Of a DNA stretch of 64,000 nucleotides, positions 43,730 to 53,143 are shown in pieces. Each line of letters opens with the position of its first letter. Within the stretch, counting starts at the first letter, position 1. A program made the position numbers and the translations under genes. Source of the DNA: Tengunoibacter tsumagoiensis (GTDB lineage: Bacteria > Chloroflexota > Ktedonobacteria > Ktedonobacterales > Ktedonobacteraceae); assembly GCF_003967535.1 (NCBI RefSeq), contig NZ_BIFR01000001.1, positions 1,355,493-1,419,492 of the forward strand, given 5' to 3'. The notes under the pieces were generated by a model, which ran no database searches, was not told where the DNA came from, and saw only the letters and a program-made list of their open reading frames with translations.

Positions 43730-44500
43730 TCAATAGTCGATTGGTACATCTTTTGCCAGGGCTAAAATGTGTTTCCAGCATGCATAATAATGTTGCCTGT
43801 CCACTTTAAACCATATATCAAATTCATCATTATTATAATCGCCACCTTGTAGCACATAGACAAACGTATCATCTTCAAAGAGCAAGAACTTATAGCCTTG
43901 ATCAAAATCAAAGTAAGGGAGCTCTAATGTCCCATATGCTCCTTCAAAATGGCTACTATAACTTGATTTGATCGGCGAGTATAGCAAGCAAGCAAGTGTG
44001 CCATGCGAACGGCTACGAAATCTCAGCTTGTACTGACCAAATTGGCTATCAGGTAAGTTGCTTACTTTGCTTCGTATGAGGATAATCTCAAAATCTTCAA
44101 TGAAAGGGAAGTCTGCTAAAGGGGGGAGCTGTTGGAGATCGATAACGCTATCAGCAATTCGTTGTTGGACAAAATCCAGGCTAGCGCGCTCACTATTCTC
44201 TGGCTTCTGGATAAAGGTACGTTCACCAAAGGTAATGGGGAACTTAGAGTAGTATATGACTGGTTGGTCATGATTCCACCGGATGTATGTACCGATAGGT
44301 TGGGATTCGCGTATAGATGTGGGACCGCCTAATATTTCATCGATGAATGTAATTTTTTCGAAATGTGGTGAACATTCCTTACAGACAAAATAATAATCTA
44401 GCCTGGGAAATGGAGCCACGACCCAATAGTATTGTTCACCCTCTGGAGGTACTTTGCCGCAGTTGGCGCAAGGGTCTCTTTCGATTGAAGAAGATGTCAT
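43730..44500 (-). CDS. Protein with N-terminal CxxC...CxxC zinc motif, function unknown
   Basis: About 256 residues. The N-terminal 50 residues hold CANCGK and VCKEC, a probable zinc ribbon, and the remainder is a soluble aromatic-rich domain ('YKLRFRSRSHGTLACLLYSP', 'YDNDEFDIWFKVDRQHYYAC'-like pattern). The longer frame to 44698 runs through the upstream tRNA-Gln gene and is rejected. ATG 44500 (AGGA upstream) is the most likely start; ATG 44512 is also possible. No family is recognised. Confidence 0.6.
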   Translation of the reverse strand: MTSSSIERDPCANCGKVPPEGEQYYWVVAPFPRLDYYFVCKECSPHFEKITFIDEILGGPTSIRESQPIGTYIRWNHDQPVIYYSKFPITFGERTFIQKPENSERASLDFVQQRIADSVIDLQQLPPLADFPFIEDFEIILIRSKVSNLPDSQFGQYKLRFRSRSHGTLACLLYSPIKSSYSSHFEGAYGTLELPYFDFDQGYKFLLFEDDTFVYVLQGGDYNNDEFDIWFKVDRQHYYACWKHILALAKDVPIDY

Positions 44501-44669
44501 GATCCGTAGCATCCTATCTTGCATCCATAGATGATGCACATAGTGCAGTGGGCAGCTACAAAGTGACAGAATAAAAGGCAGCGTACCTTTTGACCACCAG
44601 AGAGTGATTGTGAGGCAGCTGCCTTGTAGCTCTTTGTGAGAGCGTATCAACGAATGAGATCGTTGTAAG

Positions 44670-44743
44670 TGGCTGGGGTACAGGGATTCGAACCCCAATT
44701 AACTGATCCAGAATCAGCCGTCCTACCGTTGAACGATACCCCA
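44670..44743 (-). tRNA. tRNA-Gln (CUG)
   Basis: Cloverleaf starts TGGGGTATCG and ends TACCCCAGCCA with an encoded CCA. The anticodon arm is GCTGA-TTCTGGA-TCAGT, so the anticodon is CTG. The T-arm is GGGGTTCGAATCCC. Second of two cotranscribed copies. Confidence 0.95.
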
Positions 44744-44828
44744 ATATGAAAGAAACCAGGAGCAATGTGCAGAGTTAAACATGCCCGTTCTCAGCAAAAA
44801 GAGAGGTATTGCTACCTCTCTTGAGCGG

Positions 44829-44899
44829 CTGGGGTACAGGGATTCGAACCCCAATTAACTGATCCAGAGTCAGCCGTCCTACCGTTGAACGATACCCCA
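44829..44899 (-). tRNA. tRNA-Gln (CUG), second copy
   Basis: It differs from the copy at 44670 by one base in the anticodon loop (C for T just 5' of the anticodon loop's T33). The anticodon is CTG. No encoded CCA (GCCG follows). It lies close to a strong promoter. Confidence 0.95.
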
Positions 44900-44938
44900 A
44901 TAGCATGTAACCGTCCGAACTGTCTTGTTCGTGTGTGT

Positions 44939-44967
44939 ATATTACATCAGCTTCGACGGATTGTCAA
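44939..44967 (-). promoter_or_regulatory. Promoter of the tRNA-Gln pair
   Basis: TTGACA (44967-44962), a 17-base spacer and TAATAT (44944-44939), about 40 bases upstream of the first mature tRNA end. Confidence 0.8.
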
Positions 44968-45266
44968 GCACTTCTTACGACAAATTTTCGGTTGGTCAAA
45001 AATTATGGGAGAGATCTGCTTGTGGTCCAGACGGCCCTGAGGATCCACCATCCAGCCTTGAAACCTCCATGTTCAGAATAGAAGTCAGGATGGGCGAGAT
45101 CCATATAACGGAAGGATTAGAACAAAGCTTCGATGATCTTGAATTGCCAATATCGCTTTGCAGGTCATACAATAGCTGTAGAACACTGGTCGATCATCTC
45201 CTGCTCACATCTTTTTTTATTGTTAAGAAGGGATGTCCGCAGGCTTTTTATGAAAGGGATACCGTA
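44968..45266. other. Region upstream of malate dehydrogenase
   Basis: The malate dehydrogenase frame stays open from 44925, but this part has no protein-family signal and overlaps the tRNA promoter. A leader is likely; no riboswitch recognised. Confidence 0.4.
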
Positions 45267-46199
45267 ATGCGGAGTAAGATCACCGTAGTCGGAGCTGGTT
45301 TTGTCGGCAGTACCCTTGTGCAGCGCCTGGCGGAACGCGATTATGCTGATATCGTCATGTATGATATTGTGCCGAATATGCCTCAGGGAAAAGCATTAGA
45401 TCTGTTACAGGCTGGTCCTGTGCTAGGCTATGATAGCCTGGTTACAGGTACGAACGATTATGCCGATACTGCTGACTCTGATATCGTCGTCATCACCTCA
45501 GGTTTTCCACGCAAACCCGGGATGAGCCGAGACGACCTGCTCAAAAAGAATCAAGAGATTGTCTCTCAAGTTACCGAGCAGATTGTACGCTATTCGCCCA
45601 ACACCATCATTATCGTCGTCACCAATCCACTTGATGCGATGGCCCATGTGGCATTGCATGTCAGTGGTTTTCCACGTGAGCGTGTGATTGGAATGGCCGG
45701 TGTGCTGGACACAGCTCGTTTCCGCACCTTTATTGCGCAAGAAGTGGGAGCCTCCGTCCGTGATGTTCAGGCGTATGTGCTGGGTGGGCATGGAGATACC
45801 ATGGTGCCATTGTCTCGCCTCTGTACCGTGGCAGGCCTTCCAATCTCACAATTGATAGCAGCCGAACGTATTGAAGAGATTGTGCAGAGAACGAGAGATG
45901 GTGGAGCAGAGATTGTGAAACTTCTGGGGAATGGTAGCGCTTATTTTGCTCCTTCCGCTTCAGTTCTCCAAATGATTGACTCTATCCTGCTTGATAAGAA
46001 ACAGATCGTACCCTGTGCAGTGCACCTTGAGGGCGAATATGGCCTCAATCATCTGTTTGTTGGAGTGCCAGCGCAATTAGGTTCAAAGGGCATTGAAAAG
46101 ATTATTGAGATTGAGCTCACCGACAGTGAGCGTGCAGCTCTCCAAAAATCGGCGTCCGCAGTTCAGGAACTGGTAGACGTACTTGGAATTCATAACTAG
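45267..46199 (+). CDS. mdh: Malate dehydrogenase (lactate dehydrogenase-like)
   Basis: A 310-residue NAD-dependent dehydrogenase of the citric acid cycle. GAGFVGS opens the Rossmann fold, 'VMYDI' carries the acidic NAD-ribose contact, '[17 protein letters not shown]' holds the mobile active-site loop with arginines, 'VTNPLD' is conserved, and GGHGDTMVP has the catalytic His. An Arg (not Gln) in the 'FPRKPGMSR' loop favours malate over lactate. ATG 45267 with AAAGGG upstream is chosen; upstream residues are not conserved. Alone on the plus strand. Confidence 0.95.
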   Translation: MRSKITVVGAGFVGSTLVQRLAERDYADIVMYDIVPNMPQGKALDLLQAGPVLGYDSLVTGTNDYADTADSDIVVITSGFPRKPGMSRDDLLKKNQEIVSQVTEQIVRYSPNTIIIVVTNPLDAMAHVALHVSGFPRERVIGMAGVLDTARFRTFIAQEVGASVRDVQAYVLGGHGDTMVPLSRLCTVAGLPISQLIAAERIEEIVQRTRDGGAEIVKLLGNGSAYFAPSASVLQMIDSILLDKKQIVPCAVHLEGEYGLNHLFVGVPAQLGSKGIEKIIEIELTDSERAALQKSASAVQELVDVLGIHN

Positions 46200-46218
46200 A
46201 ACAGACATCTGAAAGAAG

Positions 46219-46250
46219 AGAAGATCCCAACAGCCACTGTGGGATCTTCT
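46219..46250. terminator. Bidirectional terminator between mdh and rsmI
   Basis: AGAAGATCCCA pairs perfectly with TGGGATCTTCT around a 10-base loop between convergent genes, with a T/C-rich tail on the plus strand. Confidence 0.82.
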
Positions 46251-46256
46251 CCTCTC

Positions 46257-46997
46257 TTATTCCTGTTCGTCGGTATCTACTTCCTCATCCATATCTTCAA
46301 GAGAGAAAGTGCGGTGCTCTTTCTCATCTTTGCTGGCCCCTGCAATGACCACAATATACTCGCCTTTGAGTTTGCTTATTGGTTCAAAGGTTGCAATCAA
46401 CTGAGAGAGACTGCCACGTTCAATCTTTTCGAACATCTTTGTCAGATCATTCGCAACCGCTGCCTGTCGATCTCCGAGCACCTCGCGTGCATCGCGTAAG
46501 AAATCTACGAGGCGATAGGGACTTTCATAAAAGATCAAAGTGTGAGGAGCCTCTTTATCTTGAGCAATGAATTTCTGGCGTCCAACCGTCTTGCGAGGAG
46601 GGAAACCGCGGAAGGTAAAGCTATGGACAGGCAGGCCCGAGAGAACCAGAGCCATCACAAAAGCCGTAGCACCAGGAATCATCGTCACAGGAAGATCCGC
46701 ATTGATAGCGCGTCTGACAAGCGTAAAGCCAGGATCAGAGATCCCGGGTGTGCCTGCATCGGTTACCACAGCCACCGACTGACCCTGTCGTAACAGCTCC
46801 TCAATGCGCTGTCCTGCTCGCTGCTCATTGTGTTCATGGAAAGCCATCAATGGCTTCTGAATCTCAAAGTGTTTGAGCATCAAGCCAGTTTTGCGTGTAT
46901 CTTCGCTGGCGATAAGATCTACCGAGCGAAGAATTTCCAGAGCGCGCAGCGTCATATCTCCCAGATTGCCGATGGGAGTAGCAACTAAATAGAGCAT
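46257..46997 (-). CDS. rsmI: 16S rRNA (cytidine-1402-2'-O)-methyltransferase RsmI
   Basis: A 246-residue tetrapyrrole-methylase-fold enzyme. '[20 protein letters not shown]', 'IASEDTRKT', '[13 protein letters not shown]', '[11 protein letters not shown]' and 'FRGFPPRK' are diagnostic for RsmI/YraL. It methylates the ribose of C1402 in 16S rRNA with SAM. The C-terminus is acidic. It starts 24 bases after the acyl-ligase-like stop, likely one operon. Confidence 0.96.
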   Translation of the reverse strand: MLYLVATPIGNLGDMTLRALEILRSVDLIASEDTRKTGLMLKHFEIQKPLMAFHEHNEQRAGQRIEELLRQGQSVAVVTDAGTPGISDPGFTLVRRAINADLPVTMIPGATAFVMALVLSGLPVHSFTFRGFPPRKTVGRQKFIAQDKEAPHTLIFYESPYRLVDFLRDAREVLGDRQAAVANDLTKMFEKIERGSLSQLIATFEPISKLKGEYIVVIAGASKDEKEHRTFSLEDMDEEVDTDEQE

Positions 46998-47021
46998 GGA
47001 GACCTTTCTTTTTTGTTCCGC

Positions 47022-48584
47022 TTAGTTAATGCCCTGAGGCATCGTTTGTAGGACTGCATAGACATCCTGGCGTTTCACCTTGAGCGTATTTGTGCGTGGA
47101 AAATCTTCATTGGGCCAGATTGTGAAGCCACGGATCTGTTGATGGGAAGCGACCAGTTTATTCGTACTTTGAATAGCCTGCTTAGCTTTAGCTGTATCCT
47201 CCATCAAGAGGACAGCATGAACCTCAGGCCCTTTCTCTTCATCCAATTTGCCCAGCACGATCGCATCTTTCACCCCTTCCTGTATCTGTAAGATATTCTC
47301 CAGATCTTCGGGATAGACATTCATGCCATTGCCCAGCACAATCAGATTTTTCTTACGTCCCTTGAGGTATAGCGTATGCTGCTCGTCAAGATAGCCAAGA
47401 TCGCCAGTACGATACCAGCCATTTTGAAAAGCCGCAGCAGTGGCCTCTGGATTCTGCCAGTAGCCAAGAGCGACATTGGGCCCCTTTACCAGGACTTCTT
47501 GATCTGCATCCAGGCGGATCTCAACCCCAGGGATCGGTTTCCCAACCGAAGCCAGATTATGGTCATGGGGAGGATTGACAGAAATAACGGGCGAGCATTC
47601 AGTTGCCCCATAGCCCTGGAGGACGCGGAACCCCATATTTTCCCACCAGAGCCCTAATTTTGGAGGAAGATATGCGCCCCCACTGACAAAGAGACGGAAA
47701 TGGCCGCCAAAGCGTTTATGAATGGCGCGAAAGATATAGCGGCGGAGAGAGAAAGGCGTATAGCGAGCAACGCGATGTAGGAGCTCCCACTGTTTCTGCA
47801 TATTTTTGCGACGGATCTCGCGCTCAATCCCATTCATAAATAATTGGAGAGCCTGTGGAACCAGAACCATACAGGTGATGTGTTGAGTTTCAAGGAGATT
47901 GAAAAGAACATCAGGATTGAGAGAGCGTGCATAGACAATACTGGCGCCCGTACTCAGCAGAGCCATATCGATAGTCATCTCAAACATATGCGATAGAGGA
48001 AGAATCGAGAGCGCGCGATCATGCTCATTAATCTGTACAGCCTCAACCGAAGCATGAGCATTAGACAAAATATTTTTATGGCTGAGCATAACCCCCTTGG
48101 GTTGTCCAGTCGTACCCGAGGTAAAAACAAGCTCAGCCAGATCATCCTCATGGATGACTGGAAGCGTTAATCGATTAAGATTTCCACCTGGAAGCGATTC
48201 AATATCGATCCATGTTAAAGAAGAATGCTTGAGCGAATGAAAAAGTTTCTGGGTTGCAATGAGATAGTGAGCCTCAGTTGAATCAACTAAGCGGGCAAGG
48301 AAATCCTCCTTCGTATTCACATCTAGTGGTACGACTACTAATCCAACAAGTAAGGCCCCAAAATAAGCCACTAACCAATCGCTAGAACTGGGGGACCAGA
48401 TCATAATCCGCTCGCCTTTGGGCACAGAGAGCTGTTGGAGATAGCCAGCGAACTGTTCGATCCGTGTCTGTAACCCGGAATAAGTAAGAGTCGAAAGCTG
48501 TTGATTGGCGACTGGTTCGATGACTGCTGGACGTGTGCCAAACCGCTGTGAAACCTGTGCAAACATCCCTGGTATGCTACTCAT
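47022..48584 (-). CDS. AMP-dependent acyl-CoA synthetase/ligase-like enzyme
   Basis: A 520-residue member of the ANL superfamily. The P-loop-like motif is VFTSGTTGQPKGVMLSHKN (A3), with 'LQGYGATECSPV' (A5), 'YRTGDLGYLD' (A7), 'KGRKKNLIVLGNGMNVYP' (A8) and 'FPRTNTLKVKR' with the C-terminal catalytic Lys (A10). Best fit is long-chain fatty acid-CoA ligase. Probably cytosolic or membrane-associated. In an operon with rsmI. Exact chain length of substrate unknown. Confidence 0.9.
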   Translation of the reverse strand: MSSIPGMFAQVSQRFGTRPAVIEPVANQQLSTLTYSGLQTRIEQFAGYLQQLSVPKGERIMIWSPSSSDWLVAYFGALLVGLVVVPLDVNTKEDFLARLVDSTEAHYLIATQKLFHSLKHSSLTWIDIESLPGGNLNRLTLPVIHEDDLAELVFTSGTTGQPKGVMLSHKNILSNAHASVEAVQINEHDRALSILPLSHMFEMTIDMALLSTGASIVYARSLNPDVLFNLLETQHITCMVLVPQALQLFMNGIEREIRRKNMQKQWELLHRVARYTPFSLRRYIFRAIHKRFGGHFRLFVSGGAYLPPKLGLWWENMGFRVLQGYGATECSPVISVNPPHDHNLASVGKPIPGVEIRLDADQEVLVKGPNVALGYWQNPEATAAAFQNGWYRTGDLGYLDEQHTLYLKGRKKNLIVLGNGMNVYPEDLENILQIQEGVKDAIVLGKLDEEKGPEVHAVLLMEDTAKAKQAIQSTNKLVASHQQIRGFTIWPNEDFPRTNTLKVKRQDVYAVLQTMPQGIN

Positions 48585-49110
48585 GGTCCTGGCCCTTTCT
48601 GCGTTAAAAGAGACTGAAGGAAGAGAAGTTCTACTGAGAAAGAGGGCGTGCGGCCTTTCGCGTCAAGCAATAGATTGTTGCAGAACTTCAAAAAAAAGAC
48701 CCAATAATGCTTGCATTATAGTAGAGAGAGAGAGAATTTGCTAGAGCCCTGCCTGGTGAGCTCACCATTTTCCCAGATAAAAAGCAGGAGATCTTGCCTT
48801 TTATCCGAAGAATCCCGTTAAATCCGTTACGGTGTAAACCAATTCGACCCCGGTGCAACAGAGACCAGTGGTAATAGTATATATATATACGCTTATATAT
48901 AAAGCATTGTACTGAATGATTTCGCTTATACAATTGCAATCTAGATCGAAATTTTTTCATGTAGTGCTAGAGAACTTACAGCCAACCGGAGAGAAAAAAG
49001 AATATGAATGTAAAACTTCGATGTTTTGTATTCAAACAATATTGTATTCCTACCGAATACATTGATGAGCGAGATTACACAAAGAGACGAGGAGAAAAGT
49101 ACAATATGGG
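48585..49110. other. Long intergenic region before the first XRE-TPR gene
   Basis: No gene found. A minus-strand TATAAT (48720-48715) could start the acyl-ligase operon. The stretch 48880-48900 is a run of TA steps. The rest is AT-rich without recognised structure. Confidence 0.4.
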
Positions 49111-49143
49111 TTGACTAGAATCGTAGTCTATGCTAGACTACGA
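49111..49143 (+). promoter_or_regulatory. Promoter overlapping a 10-3-10 inverted repeat upstream of the XRE-TPR gene
   Basis: TTGACT (49111-49116), a 17-base spacer and TAGACT (49134-49139). The perfect inverted repeat TCGTAGTCTA-TGC-TAGACTACGA (49121-49143) covers the spacer and -10, so a bound protein would block transcription. Leader to the gene about 195 bases. Confidence 0.62.
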
Positions 49144-49339
49144 AATATCAAGTAATATCTTGCTATTCTTCTTCTTTGTACTATCGATGATACTCTGAGC
49201 TGCTCTGTAGATATGTAAGTAGGACGCTAGCTAGGATGAATGCGGGTTCTGTAAAAAAAAGTTCGCTAGTTTCCATTGAGTATCCTGAAGCTGCAGAACA
49301 GGACGTTGATTATATATTTTCTGAAAGGAAATTGTTATT

Positions 49340-50722
49340 ATGCCATCCCTTGAGACTGCCAATGTTGGGAAGGCGGTTGCAGCGAGAGTTGGTACGAATA
49401 TTCGTGAAGTCCGTACAAAGTTAGGCATGACTCAAGCGCAACTGGCGGCCCCTGAATTTTCTATCTCCTATATCTCAGCCATTGAGCGAGGCAAGATTCG
49501 CCCCTCATTAAAGGCCCTCTCCATTTTAGCTCGTCGTCTGGATGTTCCTCTGACCTTTTTGCTGGAAGGTTCTCCCTCTGGGGCCGCAGAAGCTCGTGCA
49601 GTTGGTTATTCACCTGCAGACTCTGGTCCAGATCAGCGAGTTGATATCGACCTCTTGCAGGCTAGCGTGCTCGTGCAGCAGGGAGCATATCTTGAAGCGG
49701 AAGTTTTGCTAGAGCCAATTCTCCCAGATCGTATTACTACTGATCAAGTTTATCGATTATATCTGTTACATGGCCAGATCCATTTAGGGTCGAACGAGTA
49801 TCAAGAGGCGGTGGTGGACCTGCGTTCGGCGGTCTCGCAGGGTGAGGCATTAAACGATAGTGAGTTTATCGAGCGTGCACGCAACTTGTTGGGCAGGGCA
49901 TATTTCCTCCTTTATAACTATACTCTGGCAGTAGAACACCATCAACGTTGTCATGTTGCCATTGAAAGTGGCCAGATTACCGATCCTGTGTTTGCGTTGG
50001 AAGTCTTTAGTAATCTCGCGAATGATTATTTCCGGCTGGGGGATTTAGAGAAATCCATCTCTTTTTATCATAAAGCGCTTTCAATGCTGAACGAGATGAA
50101 TCGTGATAGCAAGAGCTTTGCCCAGAAGTATATGGAGATCAGCCAGCATTATAAATCAGTTGGTAAATTAAACATGGCCCGTGAATATGCGGCTCAAAGC
50201 CTTGCCGTATATGAGATGCGCGATGAGCAGCGCCTGGTAGGGCTTACCCATCAGCGTCTGGGGAAAGCGCTGGAGAAGCAGAACAATCTCGATGGTGCCG
50301 AACAAGAGTATCGTCAGGCGATTATTATCGAGCGTGATCTCAATGATGAAGTTTCAGCCTCTATCTGCCATACAGGTCTGGCAGAGCTGCTGTTGAAGCG
50401 AGGTCAGACCGAAGAAGCGGAGAGAGAAGCGGAGGAGGCGTTAAAGTACGCCCGCGCAGGAAATGATGCACAGACGCAGGGACAGGCTTTGATGGCTCTG
50501 GCACAGATTCGTCATCAGGCAGGTGATTTCACCTCAGCTGATAGCTACTTTACTCAAGCTCTTGAGCTTCTGGAGGAAGCCAACTCCCATGAGATTGCTG
50601 CAAGTGCCTACTTCCGTTTCGCCAACCTGCTTGAAGAGAGGGGAGAGGTTCAGCGTAGCCTCACAACTATTAAAAAAGCATATGAGCATCAGCGCCTTGG
50701 AAAGCGCGGCGACATCGAATAG
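49340..50722 (+). CDS. XRE-type helix-turn-helix regulator with TPR repeats
   Basis: A 460-residue cytosolic regulator. The N-terminal XRE helix-turn-helix (about 18-75) has 'TNIREVRTKLGMTQAQLAAP' and 'SYISAIERGKIRPSLKALSI'. From about 95 to the end are tetratricopeptide repeats ('YLEAEVLLEPIL', 'ALEKQNNLDGAEQEYRQAI', 'ADSYFTQALELLEEA'). This layout is like the peptide-sensing RRNPP regulators and AfsR-like proteins; the ligand is unknown. AAAGGA precedes ATG 49340. A paralogue is at 54430-55779. Followed by a very stable hairpin. Confidence 0.88.
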   Translation: MPSLETANVGKAVAARVGTNIREVRTKLGMTQAQLAAPEFSISYISAIERGKIRPSLKALSILARRLDVPLTFLLEGSPSGAAEARAVGYSPADSGPDQRVDIDLLQASVLVQQGAYLEAEVLLEPILPDRITTDQVYRLYLLHGQIHLGSNEYQEAVVDLRSAVSQGEALNDSEFIERARNLLGRAYFLLYNYTLAVEHHQRCHVAIESGQITDPVFALEVFSNLANDYFRLGDLEKSISFYHKALSMLNEMNRDSKSFAQKYMEISQHYKSVGKLNMAREYAAQSLAVYEMRDEQRLVGLTHQRLGKALEKQNNLDGAEQEYRQAIIIERDLNDEVSASICHTGLAELLLKRGQTEEAEREAEEALKYARAGNDAQTQGQALMALAQIRHQAGDFTSADSYFTQALELLEEANSHEIAASAYFRFANLLEERGEVQRSLTTIKKAYEHQRLGKRGDIE

Positions 50723-50741
50723 ACCGAACGGATAGTGTGTC

Positions 50742-50765
50742 GTCAATTCCAGTGTCAATTCCAGT
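50742..50765 (+). repeat. 12-base tandem direct repeat after the XRE-TPR gene
   Basis: GTCAATTCCAGT occurs twice without gap, in the 3' region of the gene. Confidence 0.7.
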
Positions 50766-50830
50766 ATATAAGGAAGCGCCTCTTACATCTCTGAAAGCGT
50801 TCAAATGTCCCATAGTGGTCGTGTGGGAGC

Positions 50831-50897
50831 AACAGGACGGAGAGGGCTCCGGTGGCGGTCGAGAAACGCGGGCCACTGGAGCCCTCTCCGTCCTGTT
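50831..50897 (+). terminator. Long stem-loop terminator after the XRE-TPR gene
   Basis: 25-base arms (50831-50855 and 50873-50897), one mismatch or G-T pair, 17-base loop, GC-rich; short T content after it. The remainder of the 50723-51179 gap shows no gene. Confidence 0.78.
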
Positions 50898-51179
50898 CCA
50901 CTTCTCTGACCAGAGGGGATCCCTCAATGCGTCGCTCTATCTATTCGCTTTATAAAGAGTCACAGGAAAGCGTCATAGGATTTTAGAGGGTGGTTATTGT
51001 GAAGAGAAAACCAGGTCCGAAGCTTTTTTTATTGCGCCCAAAGCTGCTTCAATATACAATGTAGTTGAATATGATGACTTTACCCTACTGTGGGCATCGC
51101 TATGACGCTTATCCTGGTTAACAGAGCAATGAGAGATGTGCAGTGCGAATGGTAGGGGAACTTTGGAGGGCTTTCCTGC

Positions 51180-52079
51180 ATGCCATTCACTGCTCAAGAC
51201 TTACGGTATAAAACTGAACAGAGCTATCCTTTGCTATATGCTTATTTACATCGTACTGCCCAACGTTTTTTAGGAGCATTAAAATACGATGCTTTTGAAG
51301 TCGATACAGTGATTGGACATGTTGTAGAGCAGCTCGTGCGTCTGGGCCTTCTTGGTGGAGGCGATCGCACACCACTGACGGCGCTTGATTCTCTTAATGA
51401 TGCTCAGTTTTATGCTTTTTTAAGTCGAAGCGTTCGCAATAAGGCCATTGATCGGTTGCGAAAGCGTAGTGCACAGACAACTATTATCTCAGATCATGAT
51501 CTCTTCAATGAAGATGATGGTGAGAACAATCCGCTCAATGAGGCCACCCTTTCGCTCTGGGGAACTGCACCATTTGCGACACCCGAAGAATTAACATTAC
51601 AACTGGCCTCGCAGTATCAGCTACGTTCACTCCTTAAACATTGTATCCTCCATCTTAGTGCAGCCCCTAATCAGCTTCAGGCTGTTCTTCAAGAGTTACA
51701 AGAATTTGGCGCTGACGATCTCTTCCAAAATGTACTTGAGGAACTAAAGCTCAACCTGCCAACTGAGACCAACCCTCACGTGAGCCAGCATAAAGATCAT
51801 GCCCATAAAAAGCTCCGCAACTGCCTCCAACAACAGAGCTCCAATTTGACGGTTCTTATTGCCTTACGTTTGACTATGTATACGAAGGTTTCTGCTACAC
51901 CTTCTGAGTATGTAGTGGAGTTACAGACCCTTGCTCAGCAGGATTTGAGCGAGGAGAATGTCAGGCAAGGATTGAGGGGCCTGGTTGCGGAAGGGCTGTT
52001 GGACTGGCAAGGCGAGTCTATCGTACGGCTCACTTCAGCACAGTTAAAGCGCTTACTGCGCTTCTATAAAGATGAATAA
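51180..52079 (+). CDS. Divergent sigma-factor-like protein
   Basis: A 299-residue protein. 'QFYAFLSRSVRNKAIDRLRKRS' (about 78-100) looks like sigma-70 region 2.3-2.4. A normal region 4 is not seen; instead the C-terminus ('LSEENVRQGLRGLVAEGLLD') resembles a winged helix. GGAGGG lies 13 bases before the ATG. The next gene has a zinc anti-sigma-like motif, so the two may be a sigma/anti-sigma pair. Function is inferred and uncertain. Confidence 0.65.
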   Translation: MPFTAQDLRYKTEQSYPLLYAYLHRTAQRFLGALKYDAFEVDTVIGHVVEQLVRLGLLGGGDRTPLTALDSLNDAQFYAFLSRSVRNKAIDRLRKRSAQTTIISDHDLFNEDDGENNPLNEATLSLWGTAPFATPEELTLQLASQYQLRSLLKHCILHLSAAPNQLQAVLQELQEFGADDLFQNVLEELKLNLPTETNPHVSQHKDHAHKKLRNCLQQQSSNLTVLIALRLTMYTKVSATPSEYVVELQTLAQQDLSEENVRQGLRGLVAEGLLDWQGESIVRLTSAQLKRLLRFYKDE

Positions 52080-52105
52080 GGTTTGTTATTCTGAAGGAGT
52101 TAAGT

Positions 52106-53143
52106 ATGGATCGTTCCTCATTTTTACAGGGCCAGAGCCAGGATTCCTCTGGCAGGCTTGCTCAATGGATCTCCCACGTTATGCAATCACCCACTTCCCA
52201 GGTAGCGAGCACCGACGAGCTACAAGAGACAGAGCATGAAGTCGCTTTGTTGCTTTCTAACGAGTACCATCCCCATTTTTATCAGCAGCTTCCAGACTTT
52301 ATTAAAGAACTGCTGACTCGTGGAACGGAAGCGACCGTTCTGTATGCCCCTCTTCTTTATCATCTGGCTGGTTGTCGTTCGTGCCATACTGCCTATGTAG
52401 AGCTGTATGATGCACTTCGGTATGCATTGGGTTCTGTTCCGGCCCGTCAACAGCTTGGTCAGGGTACTCGTACATTAGCCGCTACCCCTTCTCGGATGCT
52501 GGCCCATCTCTGTCAATCTCTCATTACCCAGGCCGAAGCACTTCTGAAGCAGGCGCGTCATGAGCATCGGGATCAAGATGAAGCTGCACGTTCGTTATTA
52601 CAGCTTGCCTTGCAAGTAAGCGCTCATATTACACAAAGCACAGTACGTCGGCAGGCCTTACAGAATCTTGTCCCCGTGGCCAACCTCTTTAAGGGTCCGG
52701 ATGCGCCAGGTAGCATACCTCCAGCTATTCAAACGTATACACCTGGCCTGGTTGGAACTGGTGTACGGCGCGGAACAGGAACGCGTTTGAATGAGACACT
52801 TTCCCGATCTTCCCAAAATGAGCAACCTGTGATTCATTTACAGGCCCGCCAGTTAGAAGCGACCATTCAACAGCAGGGTGAGCAATTAGAGCTCCATATC
52901 CAGGGTCTGGCTGAAGAGGTACATGGGCAGAGGCTGGAGATTAGCCTGCCTCTGGGTGGAATAACCGAGCTTGTGCATTGGCAGGGGGGAGATCCCCGAG
53001 CGATTCGGAGCGCAAGCTCAGTTGATGCAACTGGTGCGCTTGTTATGCCATTGGGGACGACCACGCTACAATTATCCAGGCCTGAAGAGCGTAATCTCCT
53101 GGAAGGACTTTTCTCCCAAGTAGAGGTAAGAGCTATCGCCTAA
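52106..53143 (+). CDS. Protein with zinc anti-sigma-like HxxxCxxC motif
   Basis: A 345-residue soluble protein. His86-x3-Cys90-x2-Cys93 ('YHLAGCRSCHTAY') matches the zinc-binding anti-sigma (ZAS) signature. The middle is helical and the C-terminal 120 residues look beta-rich ('EQLELHIQGLAEEVHGQRLEI'). Unlike most ZAS proteins it has no TM helix. AAGGAG precedes ATG 52106; 26-base gap from the sigma-like gene. Its stop overlaps moaC's stop by four bases (convergent). Role inferred from position and motif. Confidence 0.6.
   Translation: MDRSSFLQGQSQDSSGRLAQWISHVMQSPTSQVASTDELQETEHEVALLLSNEYHPHFYQQLPDFIKELLTRGTEATVLYAPLLYHLAGCRSCHTAYVELYDALRYALGSVPARQQLGQGTRTLAATPSRMLAHLCQSLITQAEALLKQARHEHRDQDEAARSLLQLALQVSAHITQSTVRRQALQNLVPVANLFKGPDAPGSIPPAIQTYTPGLVGTGVRRGTGTRLNETLSRSSQNEQPVIHLQARQLEATIQQQGEQLELHIQGLAEEVHGQRLEISLPLGGITELVHWQGGDPRAIRSASSVDATGALVMPLGTTTLQLSRPEERNLLEGLFSQVEVRAIA

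Noticed and set aside
44501..44698. N-terminal extension of the zinc-motif protein
   Set aside because: It would run through the tRNA-Gln gene on the same strand.
44925..45266. N-terminal extension of malate dehydrogenase
   Set aside because: It overlaps the tRNA promoter and has no similarity to the family, which begins at the GAGFVG region.
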